DNA from: Lucifuga dentata
Taxonomy: Eukaryota > Chordata > Actinopteri > Ophidiiformes > Bythitidae
NCBI GenBank assembly: GCA_014773175.1
Contig: VXCM01001343.1
Coordinates: 194,805-258,804 of the forward strand
Direction of reading: 5' to 3'
DNA: 64,000 bases
This document shows, in pieces, positions 39,701 through 47,112 of the stretch (position 1 is its first letter; every line of letters begins with the position of its first letter). The position numbers and the translations under genes were made by a program. The notes under the pieces were generated by a model that was not told where the DNA came from, made no database searches, and worked only from the letters and a program-made list of their open reading frames with translations.

Positions 39701-42371
39701 ACACACACACACACGTTCTCGCTCTCTCCAACATACACACCTCCTCTTAATGGCCACAGATATGTTGAAAAGCCCCACCACTTAAAGCAGCAGCCATTTA
39801 ATTTGACATGCTTGGAAGGAAAACAAAGAAAGAACCCTATTGTGGCTTTGAACAGTATCCAATCAAGCCTGCCACTCAATTAGCCGTAAATTCCAAATGG
39901 AATCATTGGAGTATTTTATCTTTGAAAGTTGAGCAAGACACATGTACATGAAAGACACTGGTGTACAGTAGGTAGACAGAAAACAGAGTCAAATATTGCT
40001 GCTTTGCTCCTGTATTACTGTTTATAGACAGCACAAGGACATCTTTCAGCTGGTAGGCAACAAAATTATTTTACCAGCCATCAACTAGCTAAGAAGGTGA
40101 CAGGCTGTTCTCAGCAGGTTAAATCTCAGTTCCATCTCCTCGTCATTTGTGTTGCTGTTTTTTTTTTTTCCTATTGCTATTTTCTGCTCCTACAGTCATC
40201 TGACAACATAAATATCTACAGTATACCTGTAGTGAGTGTTTGGCTGTATTGACATTCAAGAAATTTGGAGGGGATAGAAAGTTGTTTTCAGATACAAGCT
40301 CTGGATTGTGTCAGTGAAGTAAACTTATCATTTTAGAAAAGCTCCACGATGACATTCTAGGATTTTCAGACTTTGGATAAGTCTGAAAATGCTGTTTTTG
40401 GGTGTGAACATCAGTGTGGGCAAAAGGCTAAAATAAAGAAATAACAAGGTATTTTCTAAGTTGGAGTAGTTTGGACATGGTCTAAGACAGTTTTTTAGCA
40501 CCTCAATCATATACTTGAAAACGTGCATTTGGAAACTAAATGTAGATTATAAGTTTGTGTTTTTTAACTCAGATCTTCTTTTCTAAGGTTGGATTTTTAT
40601 TCATCAGTACATTTGTGCATGTGTTGTGTTTCCTTGTTTTTTGTTTTTTGTTTTGTTTTGTTTTGTTTTTAGTCTGCATGGATGGTTGGGAAGGGCACAG
40701 ATCTTTAGGGATATTGTTCAAGGTAAAAGTGGTTTTGGTAAATGGCAAGCTAAGAATAGAAAACAGCAGAGGGGTAATGGAAGAAGAAGTCCAGACAGCA
40801 AAGTCCTTGATGGTCTCAGCATTTTTCTCTGAATTAGTCCTTCTTGATTTGTAAAACTTTAAAAGGAAACAGCACAGCACGGTTCCAAATTTGGGTTTGA
40901 TCACTTCACTGCAATGTATCTCAGTCTACAGGCATTACTGAGTTAAAATGGGGTCACATGTTCATTTTCAATCCTCAGCTGGCATCAATTTGTGAGATTC
41001 ATTCATAACTGAAAGTCTGTTTGAATCAGCATGTGCAATATTAGTGTGCATCACAACTGTTCAGTTTAATTAATCCTAATCTACAGAGGCCTGCACTTAT
41101 TTACTAATTTTCCACAAAGAGACATACTTTAACTTACATTAACTTAGAGTGTCTCTATGGATTTATGTCTCTTTTTGAAATAGCTACAACATTGAAAGGC
41201 TGAAGAAATGTCAGACATATAGTGAAAATAGTCACAAGCAACATATGTGTATCTGTACCCAGTTTGTGCCAAGATGTTTAATAAATGTGACTGCCAAGCA
41301 ACACTGATAACTTACCTGGCAGCAATGTACAAAGTCTTGTTCATGATGATGATGAGCTGGATGTCCAGTTTGTGCCGCTGTGTGCTGTTTCTTCCAGGTT
41401 TGTGGCCCACAAATGCTGGATACTGCTTTGTGTCTGCAAGGAGAGAAAATAGTACAAAAATGAAATCCTGGAGGTATTAACTTTGCATCTTTGCATTTAT
41501 TATGGCGGGAATAACTGCAGGAAACTAGAATTTATAAATTTCTTCTTTGTCAAGTGGTCCATGGGTTTTATGTCCAATGTCATCTCATGCATCTTAGTTA
41601 GATGACAGGGCTGCACCAAAATTGCAAGTTGAACTCCTACTGGGACCATAAATTGTAGGCTAAAAATGTGCGGCACTGTATGGTGGCTTTGGATGCAAGC
41701 ACTTGCTTTGAATAAACAGTCTGATGGAAGAGCAGGTCTATATGGGCTTCTGTTTAATTTCTCCAGGCCGGGGGATACAATGTTATGCCCAGAGAGAGTA
41801 CGATGTGGCAGGACAGAGATAAACACAGAGAAAAACAATGAGTGTATCTCTTTAGCCTACCACCACCTTTATATTGCTGCACACAGCATCAGGAGCCCAA
41901 CAGAAAACAGAGGATTATGCTTTGATGAGGGGTGAGCTCCATTTCAATAATGCTTTGAATCCTTCATTTTCGTGTGTGTAGAGGGCCTGTCCTTGGGCAC
42001 CAAATTACACTCCACTCTGCCATCAAAATTAACTGAGAAGGGGGGGAGTTACAGCGGAAGCAAGAGTTGATAGAGAGTGCAGAGGAGCAAAAAAATGACA
42101 GACTGACTGAGGGATGCGGAGAGGGGGAGTTGAGAATAAAGTGGGAGAATGAGGGAGGACTTGTAATGAGAGGAGAGACAATGCAGAAAAGAGGGAGGAG
42201 GAAAGGAAAGAGCAAGAAAGGTTGAGGGAAAGAAAGAAAGAGAATGAAGAAAGGAAAGAAGGAATACTCACAGTTTCCATGTGAGATACTAATTGGTTCT
42301 GTGTCCTCAGGGAAGCCCGCCCCGGCTATTTGCAGTAGCGTGAAGTAGAGTAACAAGGCCTCTGACCTCAT
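1781..42371 (-). CDS. sema6a: Semaphorin-6A, ectodomain part (16 coding exons, 3' part off the window)
   Basis: Single-pass membrane semaphorin; in known family members it acts at the cell surface as a ligand or receptor for plexin-A2/A4 in axon guidance and neuronal migration. Exons in transcript order (minus strand): 42371-42272, 41433-41316, 30604-30544, 29171-29109, 28453-28352, 20520-20430, 19106-18987, 18444-18356, 15971-15754, 13166-13035, 11079-10924, 8386-8213, 6367-6227, 6098-6021, 2793-2735, 1801-1781. They sum to 1723 nt, 574 codons plus 1 nt, with every phase matching and no stop. Residues 1-19 are a signal peptide; about 24-510 form the sema propeller ([30 protein letters not shown]); about 514-566 form the PSI domain (DPYCGW). 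The N-terminus [13 protein letters not shown] and the segment [16 protein letters not shown] fit SEMA6A better than SEMA6B/C/D from what I recall of the human proteins. Transmembrane and cytoplasmic exons are absent and should lie left of position 1. Confidence 0.95.
1802..2734 (-). other. Intron 16
   Basis: Within 2515-2734 the transcript strand is strongly pyrimidine-rich, directly downstream of the exon 16 donor. Upstream of the microexon, TTTCTTCTTATTTTC repeats CUU units. No other feature. Confidence 0.8.
2735..2793 (-). CDS. sema6a: sema6a exon 16: end of PSI, start of stalk
   Basis: Encodes the last base of K548 and [19 protein letters not shown] (549-567), plus one base of N568. [14 protein letters not shown] is distinctive of SEMA6A. 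The acceptor is GTTCCCTGCAG and the donor GTAAGC. Its 59 nt are not a multiple of three (phase 2 in, phase 1 out), so it is expected to be constitutive. Confidence 0.93.
2794..6020 (-). other. Intron 15
   Basis: Holds a CTC trinucleotide run (about 3746-3775), a poly-A with N (3889-3927, N at 3909), and a poly-G with N (about 4912-4932, N at 4920). No coding similarity was found in its many short open frames. Confidence 0.8.
6021..6098 (-). CDS. sema6a: sema6a exon 15: PSI domain core (DPYCGW)
   Basis: Encodes [20 protein letters not shown] and VVHNT, residues 523-547, plus AA of K548. SRDPYCGW is the PSI signature; C524, C532 and C540 are PSI cysteines. The donor is a consensus GTAAGT. The acceptor GATCCAG is preceded directly by 16 TG units instead of a pyrimidine tract. 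The exon is 78 nt, phase 2-2, so skipping would join exon 14 to 16 in frame and delete the PSI core. It is separated from exon 14 by only 128 nt. Confidence 0.9.
6105..6136. repeat. (CA)16, read as (UG)16 in the sema6a transcript at the exon 15 acceptor
   Basis: Perfect 32-bp dinucleotide tract. In the transcript it lies between a candidate branch point (GGCTGATGC, about 6145) and the acceptor AG at 6100-6099. Confidence 0.95.
6227..6367 (-). CDS. sema6a: sema6a exon 14: end of the sema domain, start of PSI
   Basis: Encodes residues 476-521: [40 protein letters not shown] and RHGRCK, plus AA of K522. The first cysteines of the PSI domain (C514, C520) are here. The acceptor is TTGTCTCTTAG and the donor GTATGT. 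The protein is more diverged from human here ([12 protein letters not shown] against GMQLDRASSSLY, from recall), but the frame and cysteines hold. Length 141 nt, phase 2-2. Confidence 0.93.
6368..8212 (-). other. Intron 13
   Basis: Contains a CA run at about 7593-7625, the duplicated TG block at 7697-7813, and purine-rich DNA at 6480-6670. A long plus-strand open frame across 7104-7892 is built on these repeats and is not a gene. Confidence 0.8.
7697..7813. repeat. 58-bp tandem duplicate of a TG microsatellite around a single N
   Basis: Bases 7697-7754 (CACAGACCTC, a TG run, then TTTC) recur at 7756-7813 with N at 7755. The repeat in the real genome is probably one copy of uncertain TG length. 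Confidence 0.85.
8213..8386 (-). CDS. sema6a: sema6a exon 13: sema domain, last blades
   Basis: Encodes residues 418-474: [39 protein letters not shown] and [18 protein letters not shown], plus AA of K475. It carries two glycosylation sequons (NHT, NDS). The donor was set at GTGCGT (8212-8207): ending at the later GTAACC would not join exon 14 in frame, whereas AA|G TGC does. The acceptor is TGTTATTCCAG. Length 174 nt, phase 2-2. Confidence 0.94.
8387..10923 (-). other. Intron 12
   Basis: AT-rich and mostly non-repetitive. Open frames of about 100-130 codons (9473-9781 minus, 10212-10601 plus) show no recognisable domain or splice context, and I do not call them. Confidence 0.75.
10924..11079 (-). 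CDS. sema6a: sema6a exon 12: sema domain
   Basis: Encodes residues 366-416: [39 protein letters not shown] and [12 protein letters not shown], plus CG of R417. DDTLNF-K-HPLMD is a conserved semaphorin block. The acceptor is CTCTTCTGCAG and the donor GTAAGA. Length 156 nt, phase 2-2. Confidence 0.95.
12617..12670. repeat. Compound (TG)n-(AG)n microsatellite
   Basis: A TG run passing directly into an AG run, in intron 11. Confidence 0.95.
12879..13013. repeat. (GA)n / 22-base N gap / (GT)n microsatellite beside exon 11
   Basis: A GA run reaches the gap at 12937-12958 and a GT run continues from 12959 to 13013. This ends 21 nt from the end of exon 11, so the intron side of the GC donor is only partly resolved. 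Confidence 0.95.
13033..13034 (-). other. sema6a: Non-canonical GC 5' splice site of intron 11
   Basis: The exon end and donor read CCAAG/GCAAGA. This fits the known strong consensus of GC-AG introns (AG/GCAAG). The intron ends at a normal CTTCTGCAG acceptor at 11081-11080. Joining gives AG+G = Arg then Pro, as in the conserved KPRPG junction. Confidence 0.88.
13035..13166 (-). CDS. sema6a: sema6a exon 11: sema domain, ends at a GC donor
   Basis: Encodes the last base of S321, then [40 protein letters not shown] and PKP (322-364), plus AG of R365. SAVCAYDM and GRFKEQ are sema-domain blocks. The acceptor is GTGCTGGCAG. The only donor that joins in frame to exon 12 is AAG/GCAAGA, a GC donor; no GT is available that gives the conserved KPRPG junction. 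Reading straight through would meet a stop after RQDSS. Length 132 nt, phase 2-2. Confidence 0.93.
13167..15753 (-). other. Intron 10
   Basis: Contains the TSD-flanked retroposed insertion (13411-13820), a duplicated A-run around N at 14257, and a short CT run at about 14669-14688. The rest is featureless. Confidence 0.8.
13411..13820 (+). mobile_element. Retroposed insertion with 16-bp target-site duplication and A-rich tail
   Basis: The 16 bases AGACACATTCCCTAAT occur at 13411-13426 and again at 13805-13820. They enclose about 378 bp that end in an AATAAA-containing, A-rich tail (around 13772-13804, including AATAAAAAAAACAAAAA). The inner part holds a pyrimidine-rich block (13490-13550) and a TATG-rich stretch (13640-13770). 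This is the signature of target-primed reverse transcription on the + strand, antisense to sema6a. No reverse transcriptase or tRNA-like head was seen, so it could be a 5'-truncated LINE, a SINE, or a retrocopied 3' UTR. Confidence 0.72.
15754..15971 (-). CDS. sema6a: sema6a exon 10: sema domain, largest exon
   Basis: Encodes residues 249-320 plus two bases. Recognisable blocks are [51 protein letters not shown] and [17 protein letters not shown] is a glycosylation sequon. The acceptor GTCGGTCAG has a short TG repeat instead of a clean pyrimidine tract; the donor is GTAAAC. The first 41 nt and the acceptor appear again at 15996-16059 beyond a single N. I take that second copy as an assembly duplicate and the copy continuous with the rest of the exon as real. 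Confidence 0.95.
15996..16059 (-). repeat. Assembly duplicate of the exon 10 acceptor and first 41 exon bases
   Basis: The 64 bases 15931-15994 recur exactly at 15996-16059, separated by one N at 15995. The second copy holds the exon 10 acceptor and 41 coding bases (16036-15996) and then stops at the N. The pattern is an unmerged overlap between two contigs, not a biological exon duplication. Confidence 0.9.
16108..16500. mobile_element. Dispersed repeat copy A, ends TTTACATGCA / TGCATGTAAA
   Basis: Perfect 10-bp inverted termini at 16108-16117 and 16491-16500 enclose about 393 bp. The right half is clearly related to 46930-47112, for example TTTATGC-GATTTCAAT, TTATTGCC-CAATCAGAG and TTAAC-TGCATGTA. 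Non-autonomous, in intron 9; family not identified. Confidence 0.65.
18356..18444 (-). CDS. sema6a: sema6a exon 9: sema domain
   Basis: Encodes [20 protein letters not shown], then [10 protein letters not shown], residues 219-248. The FFFRE core is diagnostic of semaphorins. The acceptor is TTTTTTTCTTGCAG and the donor GTAAGG. Length 89 nt, phase 1 in and phase 0 out. It lies 542 nt downstream of exon 8 in the transcript. Confidence 0.95.
18445..18986 (-). other. Intron 8
   Basis: Short (542 nt), AT-rich, no repeat or element recognised. Confidence 0.9.
18987..19106 (-). CDS. sema6a: sema6a exon 8: sema domain
   Basis: Encodes residues 179-218: [20 protein letters not shown], then [20 protein letters not shown], plus one base. 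[15 protein letters not shown] is a well-conserved sema block. The acceptor is CCACTCCAG and the donor GTAAGC. It is 120 nt, phase 1-1, so skipping would keep the frame but would destroy a propeller blade. Confidence 0.95.
19107..20429 (-). other. Intron 7
   Basis: Pyrimidine-rich in the transcript for about 130 nt upstream of exon 8 (19107-19240). Otherwise unremarkable. Confidence 0.85.
20430..20520 (-). CDS. sema6a: sema6a exon 7: sema domain
   Basis: Encodes [20 protein letters not shown], then [10 protein letters not shown], residues 149-178 plus one base. GMARCPYD is conserved throughout semaphorins. The first residue is an internal methionine, not a start: the acceptor CTGACCTTAG directly precedes ATG. 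Donor GTAAGA. Length 91 nt, phase 0 in and phase 1 out. Confidence 0.95.
23797..24253. mobile_element. Non-autonomous DNA element with about 90-bp terminal inverted repeats
   Basis: Left arm TACACTGTAAAATGTGACAA (from 23797) through ATATAACTA at about 23880 recurs in inverse from about 24168 to 24253 (AGTTATATTTAC to ACAGTGTA). Differences are few over about 85 bases. If the ends are CACTG/CAGTG, the flank is a TA duplication. The interior holds (AAT)n at 23921-23961 and a diverged repeat (GTGCTTTATGTTGCAC to AAAATACAG), suggesting a nested insertion. No ORF. Superfamily not assigned. Confidence 0.8.
24140..24165. repeat. Perfect 11-bp hairpin inside the TIR element
   Basis: TAGTCTTAATA, a 4-base loop GCCT, then TATTAAGACTA. 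It sits at the inner end of the right terminal repeat. Confidence 0.85.
25491..25528. repeat. Perfect 15-bp inverted repeat with 8-base spacer
   Basis: TTAATACCAATAATT, spacer TGTGTGCC, then AATTATTGGTATTAA. It lies 43 bp left of the Tigger-like MITE. Not part of that element. Confidence 0.9.
25572..26006. mobile_element. Tc1/mariner-type MITE (Tigger/MER6-like ends), TA target duplication
   Basis: The element starts CAGGCAGTCCCCGGGTTAT and ends with the inverted CTTACGAACG / CGGGGACTGCCTG. The terminal 13 bases match perfectly in inverse and the similarity extends to about 24. Both ends are flanked by TA. At 435 bp with no long ORF it is non-autonomous. The ends resemble the vertebrate Tigger/pogo group (MER6-like), which is recall, not a search. 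Internal copies of the TAAGTCAGA / GTAAGTC motif repeat near both ends. An N lies in the A-run at 25772. Confidence 0.85.
28289..28340. repeat. (TG)26, read as (CA)26 in the transcript after the exon 6 donor
   Basis: A perfect 52-bp tract that begins 11 nt inside intron 6, read on the minus strand. Confidence 0.95.
28352..28453 (-). CDS. sema6a: sema6a exon 6: sema domain, VCGTNAFNP motif
   Basis: Encodes residues 115-148: [19 protein letters not shown], then [15 protein letters not shown]. The DECHNF and VCGTNAF-P-C elements are hallmark sema-domain motifs. It is 102 nt, phase 0-0. The acceptor is CTCCCTGAAG and the donor GTGGGG, the latter weak and followed after 11 nt by 26 CA units in the transcript (28289-28340). 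Confidence 0.95.
28841..28870. repeat. Perfect 13-bp stem, 4-base loop hairpin
   Basis: GTTCATAGAAAAC, loop AGAT, then its exact complement. In intron 5 of sema6a. No loop or flank marks it as a known RNA. Confidence 0.9.
28929..29101. repeat. Compound (TG)n-(GA)n and (TG)n microsatellites in intron 5
   Basis: TG run 28929-28950 is fused to a GA run at 28951-29004. A second TG run (29062-29101) ends 8 nt from the exon 5 end and reads as CA repeat in the transcript. A further GA run lies at about 29210-29246 in intron 4. Confidence 0.95.
29109..29171 (-). CDS. sema6a: sema6a exon 5: sema domain
   Basis: A 63-nt, phase 0-0 exon encoding [21 protein letters not shown], residues 94-114, identical to my recollection of the human segment. 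The acceptor is TTTCACCAG. The donor GTATAA is weak at +5 and is followed within 8 nt by a long CA tract in the transcript (29062-29100). Skipping would be in frame and would remove one conserved sema cysteine. Confidence 0.95.
30544..30604 (-). CDS. sema6a: sema6a exon 4: sema domain
   Basis: Encodes the last base of R73 and [20 protein letters not shown], residues 74-93. The acceptor is CTCTCAG and the donor GTGAGT. DHIYTVD is the strongly conserved first blade strand of class 6 semaphorins; FFSK replaces the human YCSK. The exon is only 61 nt and could be found only by continuing the frame from exon 3. Confidence 0.92.
30605..41315 (-). other. Intron 3
   Basis: 10.7 kb without recognisable exons. 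Contains single-N joins in G/C runs (30941, 32559, 35515), the CATC repeat fragment (32739-32835), poly-A at 34010-34030, AG run 35152-35184, CT run about 36468-36515, and CA runs near 36694-36736, 37600-37654 and 39690-39714. The rest is AT-rich and featureless to me. Confidence 0.75.
32739..32835. repeat. Teleost dispersed-repeat fragment with (CATC)n
   Basis: A CATC run is followed by ATTTTCTAAACCCGTCTGTC and GAGCCTATCCCAGC. This phrase recurs very widely in fish genomes, usually attached to a tetranucleotide run. Recognised from memory; family name not assigned. Confidence 0.6.
41316..41433 (-). CDS. sema6a: sema6a exon 3: first part of the sema domain
   Basis: Encodes [19 protein letters not shown], then [20 protein letters not shown], residues 34-72 plus two bases of R73. 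The acceptor is CTCTCCTTGCAG and the donor GTAAGT (41315-41314). Two N-glycosylation sequons, N49-S-T and N65-K-T, fall at positions that are also sequons in human SEMA6A (NTT and NGT). Length 118 nt, phase 1 in and phase 2 out. Confidence 0.95.
42010..42268 (-). other. Long polypyrimidine tract downstream of the exon 2 donor
   Basis: The plus strand is almost all purine with few interruptions; the transcript is therefore C/U-rich for about 250 nt, beginning next to the GTGAGT donor of exon 2. It contains many UUUCUUUC and CUUUCC units, potential PTB-family binding sites. Confidence 0.75.
42272..42371 (-). CDS. sema6a: sema6a exon 2, coding part: start codon and signal peptide
   Basis: Encodes residues 1-33 and the first base of codon 34. 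It opens [19 protein letters not shown], a hydrophobic signal peptide, followed by [14 protein letters not shown], the conserved start of the mature SEMA6A ectodomain. The start codon at 42371-42369 is chosen because it matches the human N-terminus and has A at -3. No other in-frame ATG lies in the exon. It ends at a GTGAGT donor (GT at 42271-42270), phase 1. A pyrimidine-rich stretch of about 250 nt follows in the intron. Confidence 0.95.
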
Positions 42372-42431
42372 GATCGCTGCTGCTGCTGCTACTGCTGCTG
42401 CTGCTGGTCCTCTCTGCAGATTTACCTCAGT
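42372..42431 (-). other. sema6a: sema6a 5' UTR portion of exon 2, with CAG repeat
   Basis: A strong acceptor (long pyrimidine tract ending TTCTCTTGTGCAG) places the exon start at 42431, leaving 60 nt of 5' UTR before the ATG. An interrupted CAG tract occupies about 42376-42411 and ends a few bases before the start codon. No upstream ATG was seen in this exon. The start codon therefore sits in the second exon, with a non-coding exon 1 further upstream. Confidence 0.8.
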
Positions 42432-43614
42432 CTGCACAAGAGAAACAGAAAAGAGAGGGAGAGAGGGGAAAATCAAAGTTTGTCAAACAATTCAGCTTCA
42501 CCTGACTGCCTGCTCCATTACTTTTCTACTTCACACAAACAATGCATATTCTGGGAAAGACAAAGAATGTCAGAAAAAGAAAGGAGTTAGTCAAACAAAT
42601 TCAAGCTCACCTGAACTACCTGTTTGTGCATTTTGCACATTTCTGCACAATTTTGGCTCATTGCAATCTGTCAGAAATATATTTATATATGCATTTGTGA
42701 TGACTCAAGAGGGCTGCATTGTAAGTGAAACAGAATTAATTGGATTAGGGTGGTAATATGCGTCACAGATCGATGACAGGCAGAGATGATCTCTTTGCTT
42801 CTCCTTGTTTCTCTTCTCTTCCTTCTCTCTCTGTCACAGAGTCTTACAAAGTGGGAGAGCTCTTGTTGAATTAGCCTGCTGTAGAGTATCAGCAATACCT
42901 GGAGATGGGCCAGGATGGCTGGACAAGTACCTAATTTCCCATTTGTCAGTCTCCTACAAGGGTAACAATCCTACATCTTAACTCATACTGGCTGTGGCTT
43001 CTGGATAAATCTGAGCATCACTGTGGCTAAACAGTCCATATTACTACAGCAAAGCTTTAAGAGCCACCTGAAGGCTAACACTTTCTTTACTTCTTCATTT
43101 TATTTCTCACTGCATCTTAAGTCTTATTCTCATTAAATAAACCTGATGACTTTCAGCTATAGCAGTGGCAAAGACTGTGTATATCGCAATACAGTTAGTT
43201 GAGTAGAATTTATAGCAGGCATACTAAACTGCGTGGATCTGATGTCTTCATTGCACAAACCATGGCAACAAAGCTTTTCCTACAGGATTTTGCAGCAACA
43301 AATTACACCCATAAATCATCCAAGACAATTATTGCATCTGTAATCTAATCAGGAATAAAGCATTTAATTTGCATAGAGCACCTTCTTTTTTTTTCCCTTG
43401 AAGCTGTAAAGGTGAGATGTTGTTGGTTACAAAGGGTAGGTGATGCTTGAGGGGTGGAGAATTGAATGAAATGCTCAATTTCATTTGCTCCAGTCTGATA
43501 AAAGTTGTTTATCCCACGCTGTATTTTTATTCGCTATTGTATGTCCAAGGGGAATGAAAGGGGAGGAGGATGGATAGAGAAAGAGAGAGGGAATCACTTT
43601 CTCTTTTCTTTGTC

Positions 43615-43664
<50 letters not shown>

Positions 43665-45280
43665 NCCCCCCCCCTCTCTCCCTCCCTCCCTCCTTCCATG
43701 CTCCTGTGAATCTCATTCAGGAGAGGAATGAAAACACTATTCATTGGGAGAATCACTTCAACACTGAGGAGAATACCAACACTAAAGCCTGGATACAACC
43801 TTGATCTCACAAGCCCCTCCATTCCCCTTCCCCCTCCTCCTCGGCCTATTCCGTTCATCCTGAGACTGCTTTTTGTCCCATACTCTTTATTTAATAGAGG
43901 AAAACACTAAAATGGATTTCCCTTACCCTCATCTTTTTTATTCAACAGAGGTTGACCGAGCTACACTCGTCTGGTACAGTCCAACTAAATTGTAAAAAAA
44001 AAAAAAAAAANAAAAAAAAAAAAAAAAGAAAAGAAGGGACTGACACACTGTCTATTCTTGTGACAGTACAGCCAGTACAGTAAACCTGTACAGAGGACTG
44101 AAATGAGTTTTTCTGCTGAACCTTGACCCGGAAGTCATCCAGTAATTGACTGATTGATGAGCAGGAAGTGGCATGAGGCAGAGAGGTTAGTCCTGAGGGA
44201 GCTAAGCAGACAGTGAATGAAAAATGGAGGTTGTACCAAGAAAGAAAACAAGATGGGCTCCCCCTCTGAAGTACAGTTTCATAACGAGGATTATTCTGTA
44301 ATGATATTTTAGAGAGGACTTGATTACGTCAGACTCAAATGTTAAACACAGAGCAGAAACTCCAGCGGCTGCATCCATCTGAATGCAGATGCTGTAGTTT
44401 GTTGTTGTTTGATGAAATTATAATCTCAGTCAATTTATCTCTCTCCAGATATTTATCTTGGATGAGACGCATGCTGAGAGTCTGTGTTTGCTGAAGGCAA
44501 GTCTCATCCTCTATCTATATCAGTGGGATGTAACAGAATGCTAAAAAGTGTTAGTCAAACCATCTCACACTGACTCCTGTGATACACAAAATAAATTGAG
44601 CACAAAATTACTTAAGTGAAACCCTAAGCCTTCCGAATGGCCCTTTCATTACCAGCCGCCACACACGAGTAACAGGAGGGAGAGAAACACGGTCTGTCTT
44701 TACCGAATTACACTTTGTGGAAGGGCAAATTGCTTCCTTGTGCATGTGTGGTGTGTGCGAGTGTGTTAAATACTGATCTAAATACTACTTTTGTAAAGCA
44801 TTGTAGAGTCTTTTTCAAAACACACACTCACACAAAGAGAATACCAGATGGGTTAATGATTAAATATGAGCCCACACTTCAGCAATAAAATTATGACCAC
44901 AAATCACATTTGTGAAGGTGTAAGTATATGGATTTTCTCTCGTGTAAAAGCTCTCCTTGAAAAACAACCAAAGAGAAGGCATAAAGAGTAACAGTAGAGC
45001 CATGCACCTCCTCAGGCTTTTAATAGATAATAACAGTTTGAGAACCTTAGCTGCTATTCCCTTACACCTCCTGCACTCTCAGTGATAAAGTAACTGTATG
45101 CATGTGTGTGCATGTGTGTGTGCGCGTGTGTCTGTGTGTATGTAAAGCAGAAAGCTAAAGAGAGGGAGAGTTAATCAAGTTGGATGCTGGCAGGAGGCCA
45201 CCAGCAGGTAATAAAAACACAAGGACCCCCCAGAATCTCTCTACATACCCCACCATTCTTATGAATACCTATACACACAT

Positions 45281-45332
<52 letters not shown>

Positions 45333-46929
45333 ACACACACAAGGAAGCAATTTGCTCTCACACACAGTCACAAAATGCAAAAATCAAATGCGCACATCTT
45401 AGAGGCACACACCAATGAAATTACGCATTAATTCAAACTCAAACAAAGAAACAAACAAGGTGACACGCATACTTTTTCTCCCAGAGATTAAGCACCCCCA
45501 AGAGGGTGTCTGACCTAAGCTGCTAAACTGTATTAGCTTTAACAATAAACATATTATCAGGCCTAATGATGTTATCGCTGCTGTTGCATCCATATGTTAG
45601 TTATGGGTGCATGAAGCTGAGACATACACAAAAACACACATTTATTATGGCGACAAAGGTCAGACATATGGTGAAAGGAAGGAAACCCATCATTTACCCA
45701 ACATTTACTTTAACATTTAGTCTGCCAGGTTTAGGAATCTGCCCTCACAACCCAAAAATATAGGCAGACACACATATGCTTGGTTGGCCAGACTTTCCAA
45801 AACACGCAGACACACACATATAAGTTAATGTTGGGGAAATCCTTGTTATTCATCTCCTGGAGGCCCCCCAGTGTGCTATCCATCAGACTGTGCAAAGAAG
45901 TGACAGATTGCCAGTAAATCACATCAGAGTAGACCTGTTGATGACAGAATTAACAGGAGTGCACAAAACCATTTATGCTTGTGTGTGTGTGTGCTCCTAA
46001 CTGCTTGCTTCATGATCATGAGTCTGTTACTGAGCCCTTGTTGCAGAGTCTAAATGTATGGCATGTATACTGTATAAGTGGCTTTATATAGCAAGGCATG
46101 ATAGGATCGTTGACCAGTTAAGTTAAGGACACATGCCCCATCTTCTGTCAGAATGTACTGACACCTCACATATTCAAATTGTGAAACAGTGACTATAAGG
46201 CTTTCAAATTCTTTTTAATGAAAATATTTGAGAAGAGTCTGTTTTGGAAGTTGGTTGTCCTTTTGATGATATTCTCAAGGAAGCGTTCCATTTGAGGGCT
46301 TTAAAGTACCAACCTCTTGTGAATGTTGTGTGACAGCTTTGATATGAGTGTTTGTGTTTATATTTGGCAGTCTGGGTAATGTCCACAGATTGGTAGTGAA
46401 GGGTTTACAGACAACAGGAATGCCAAAGAGAAGGGATGACTTACTGGCATGGTTCGGTTATTGGCCTGCAATTACTGGCACCCACAAGATTTAGGGGAAG
46501 CTCAACTATTTGTATCCCTAGTTGGAATTTTGTTATAGATACTGGACATGATGCAACATGCTATCCTACAGAGAGAATTTTTTTTCCCAACATTTTAACA
46601 ATTTTATGTGTTAATCAAACATAAAAAAAAAAGTATAAAATGTTCCTGAGAGAGAGGTCTTATTTGCTCACTAGTTGATTTTGCAAAAATATAGATTTAT
46701 AATTGCTGGAACAAAATAAAAGATAGTTTACACAACACTACTATCAATTTCACTATATACTATAGATGTTTTTCTAAATTTCTATAAAGGTAAAGATGCA
46801 GAGAAATCCATATATATGGCTGATATTAAAGGTTTTCATCATTTGCCAAATATATATGACTCGAACTTAATTGACTTATAAGTGAAGCATTCCAGGTGAG
46901 GAAATTAACGTGGAGATTGCTTATACCAT

Positions 46930-47112
46930 TTAAAAGACTGTGTCATTTACATCATTAATGATCGATTTATAATCGCGTAATCTAAGTTTGTTTCTCAGAG
47001 TATATCAGTGTTGATTTATGCAGATTTCAATGTCTTTAGGATGCTTATATGACTTGAAAATAAATCACTTTATTGCCTCAATCAGAGTAAAATCAAAGTT
47101 TTAACTTGCATG
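46930..47112. mobile_element. Dispersed repeat copy B, partial, related to 16321-16503
   Basis: Shares ordered blocks with copy A in the same orientation, including CGATTTATAAT, TCTCAGAGT, TTTATGCAGATTTCAAT, CTCAATCAGAG and TTGCATGTA. The left terminus is not recognisable, so the copy is truncated or eroded. Confidence 0.6.
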
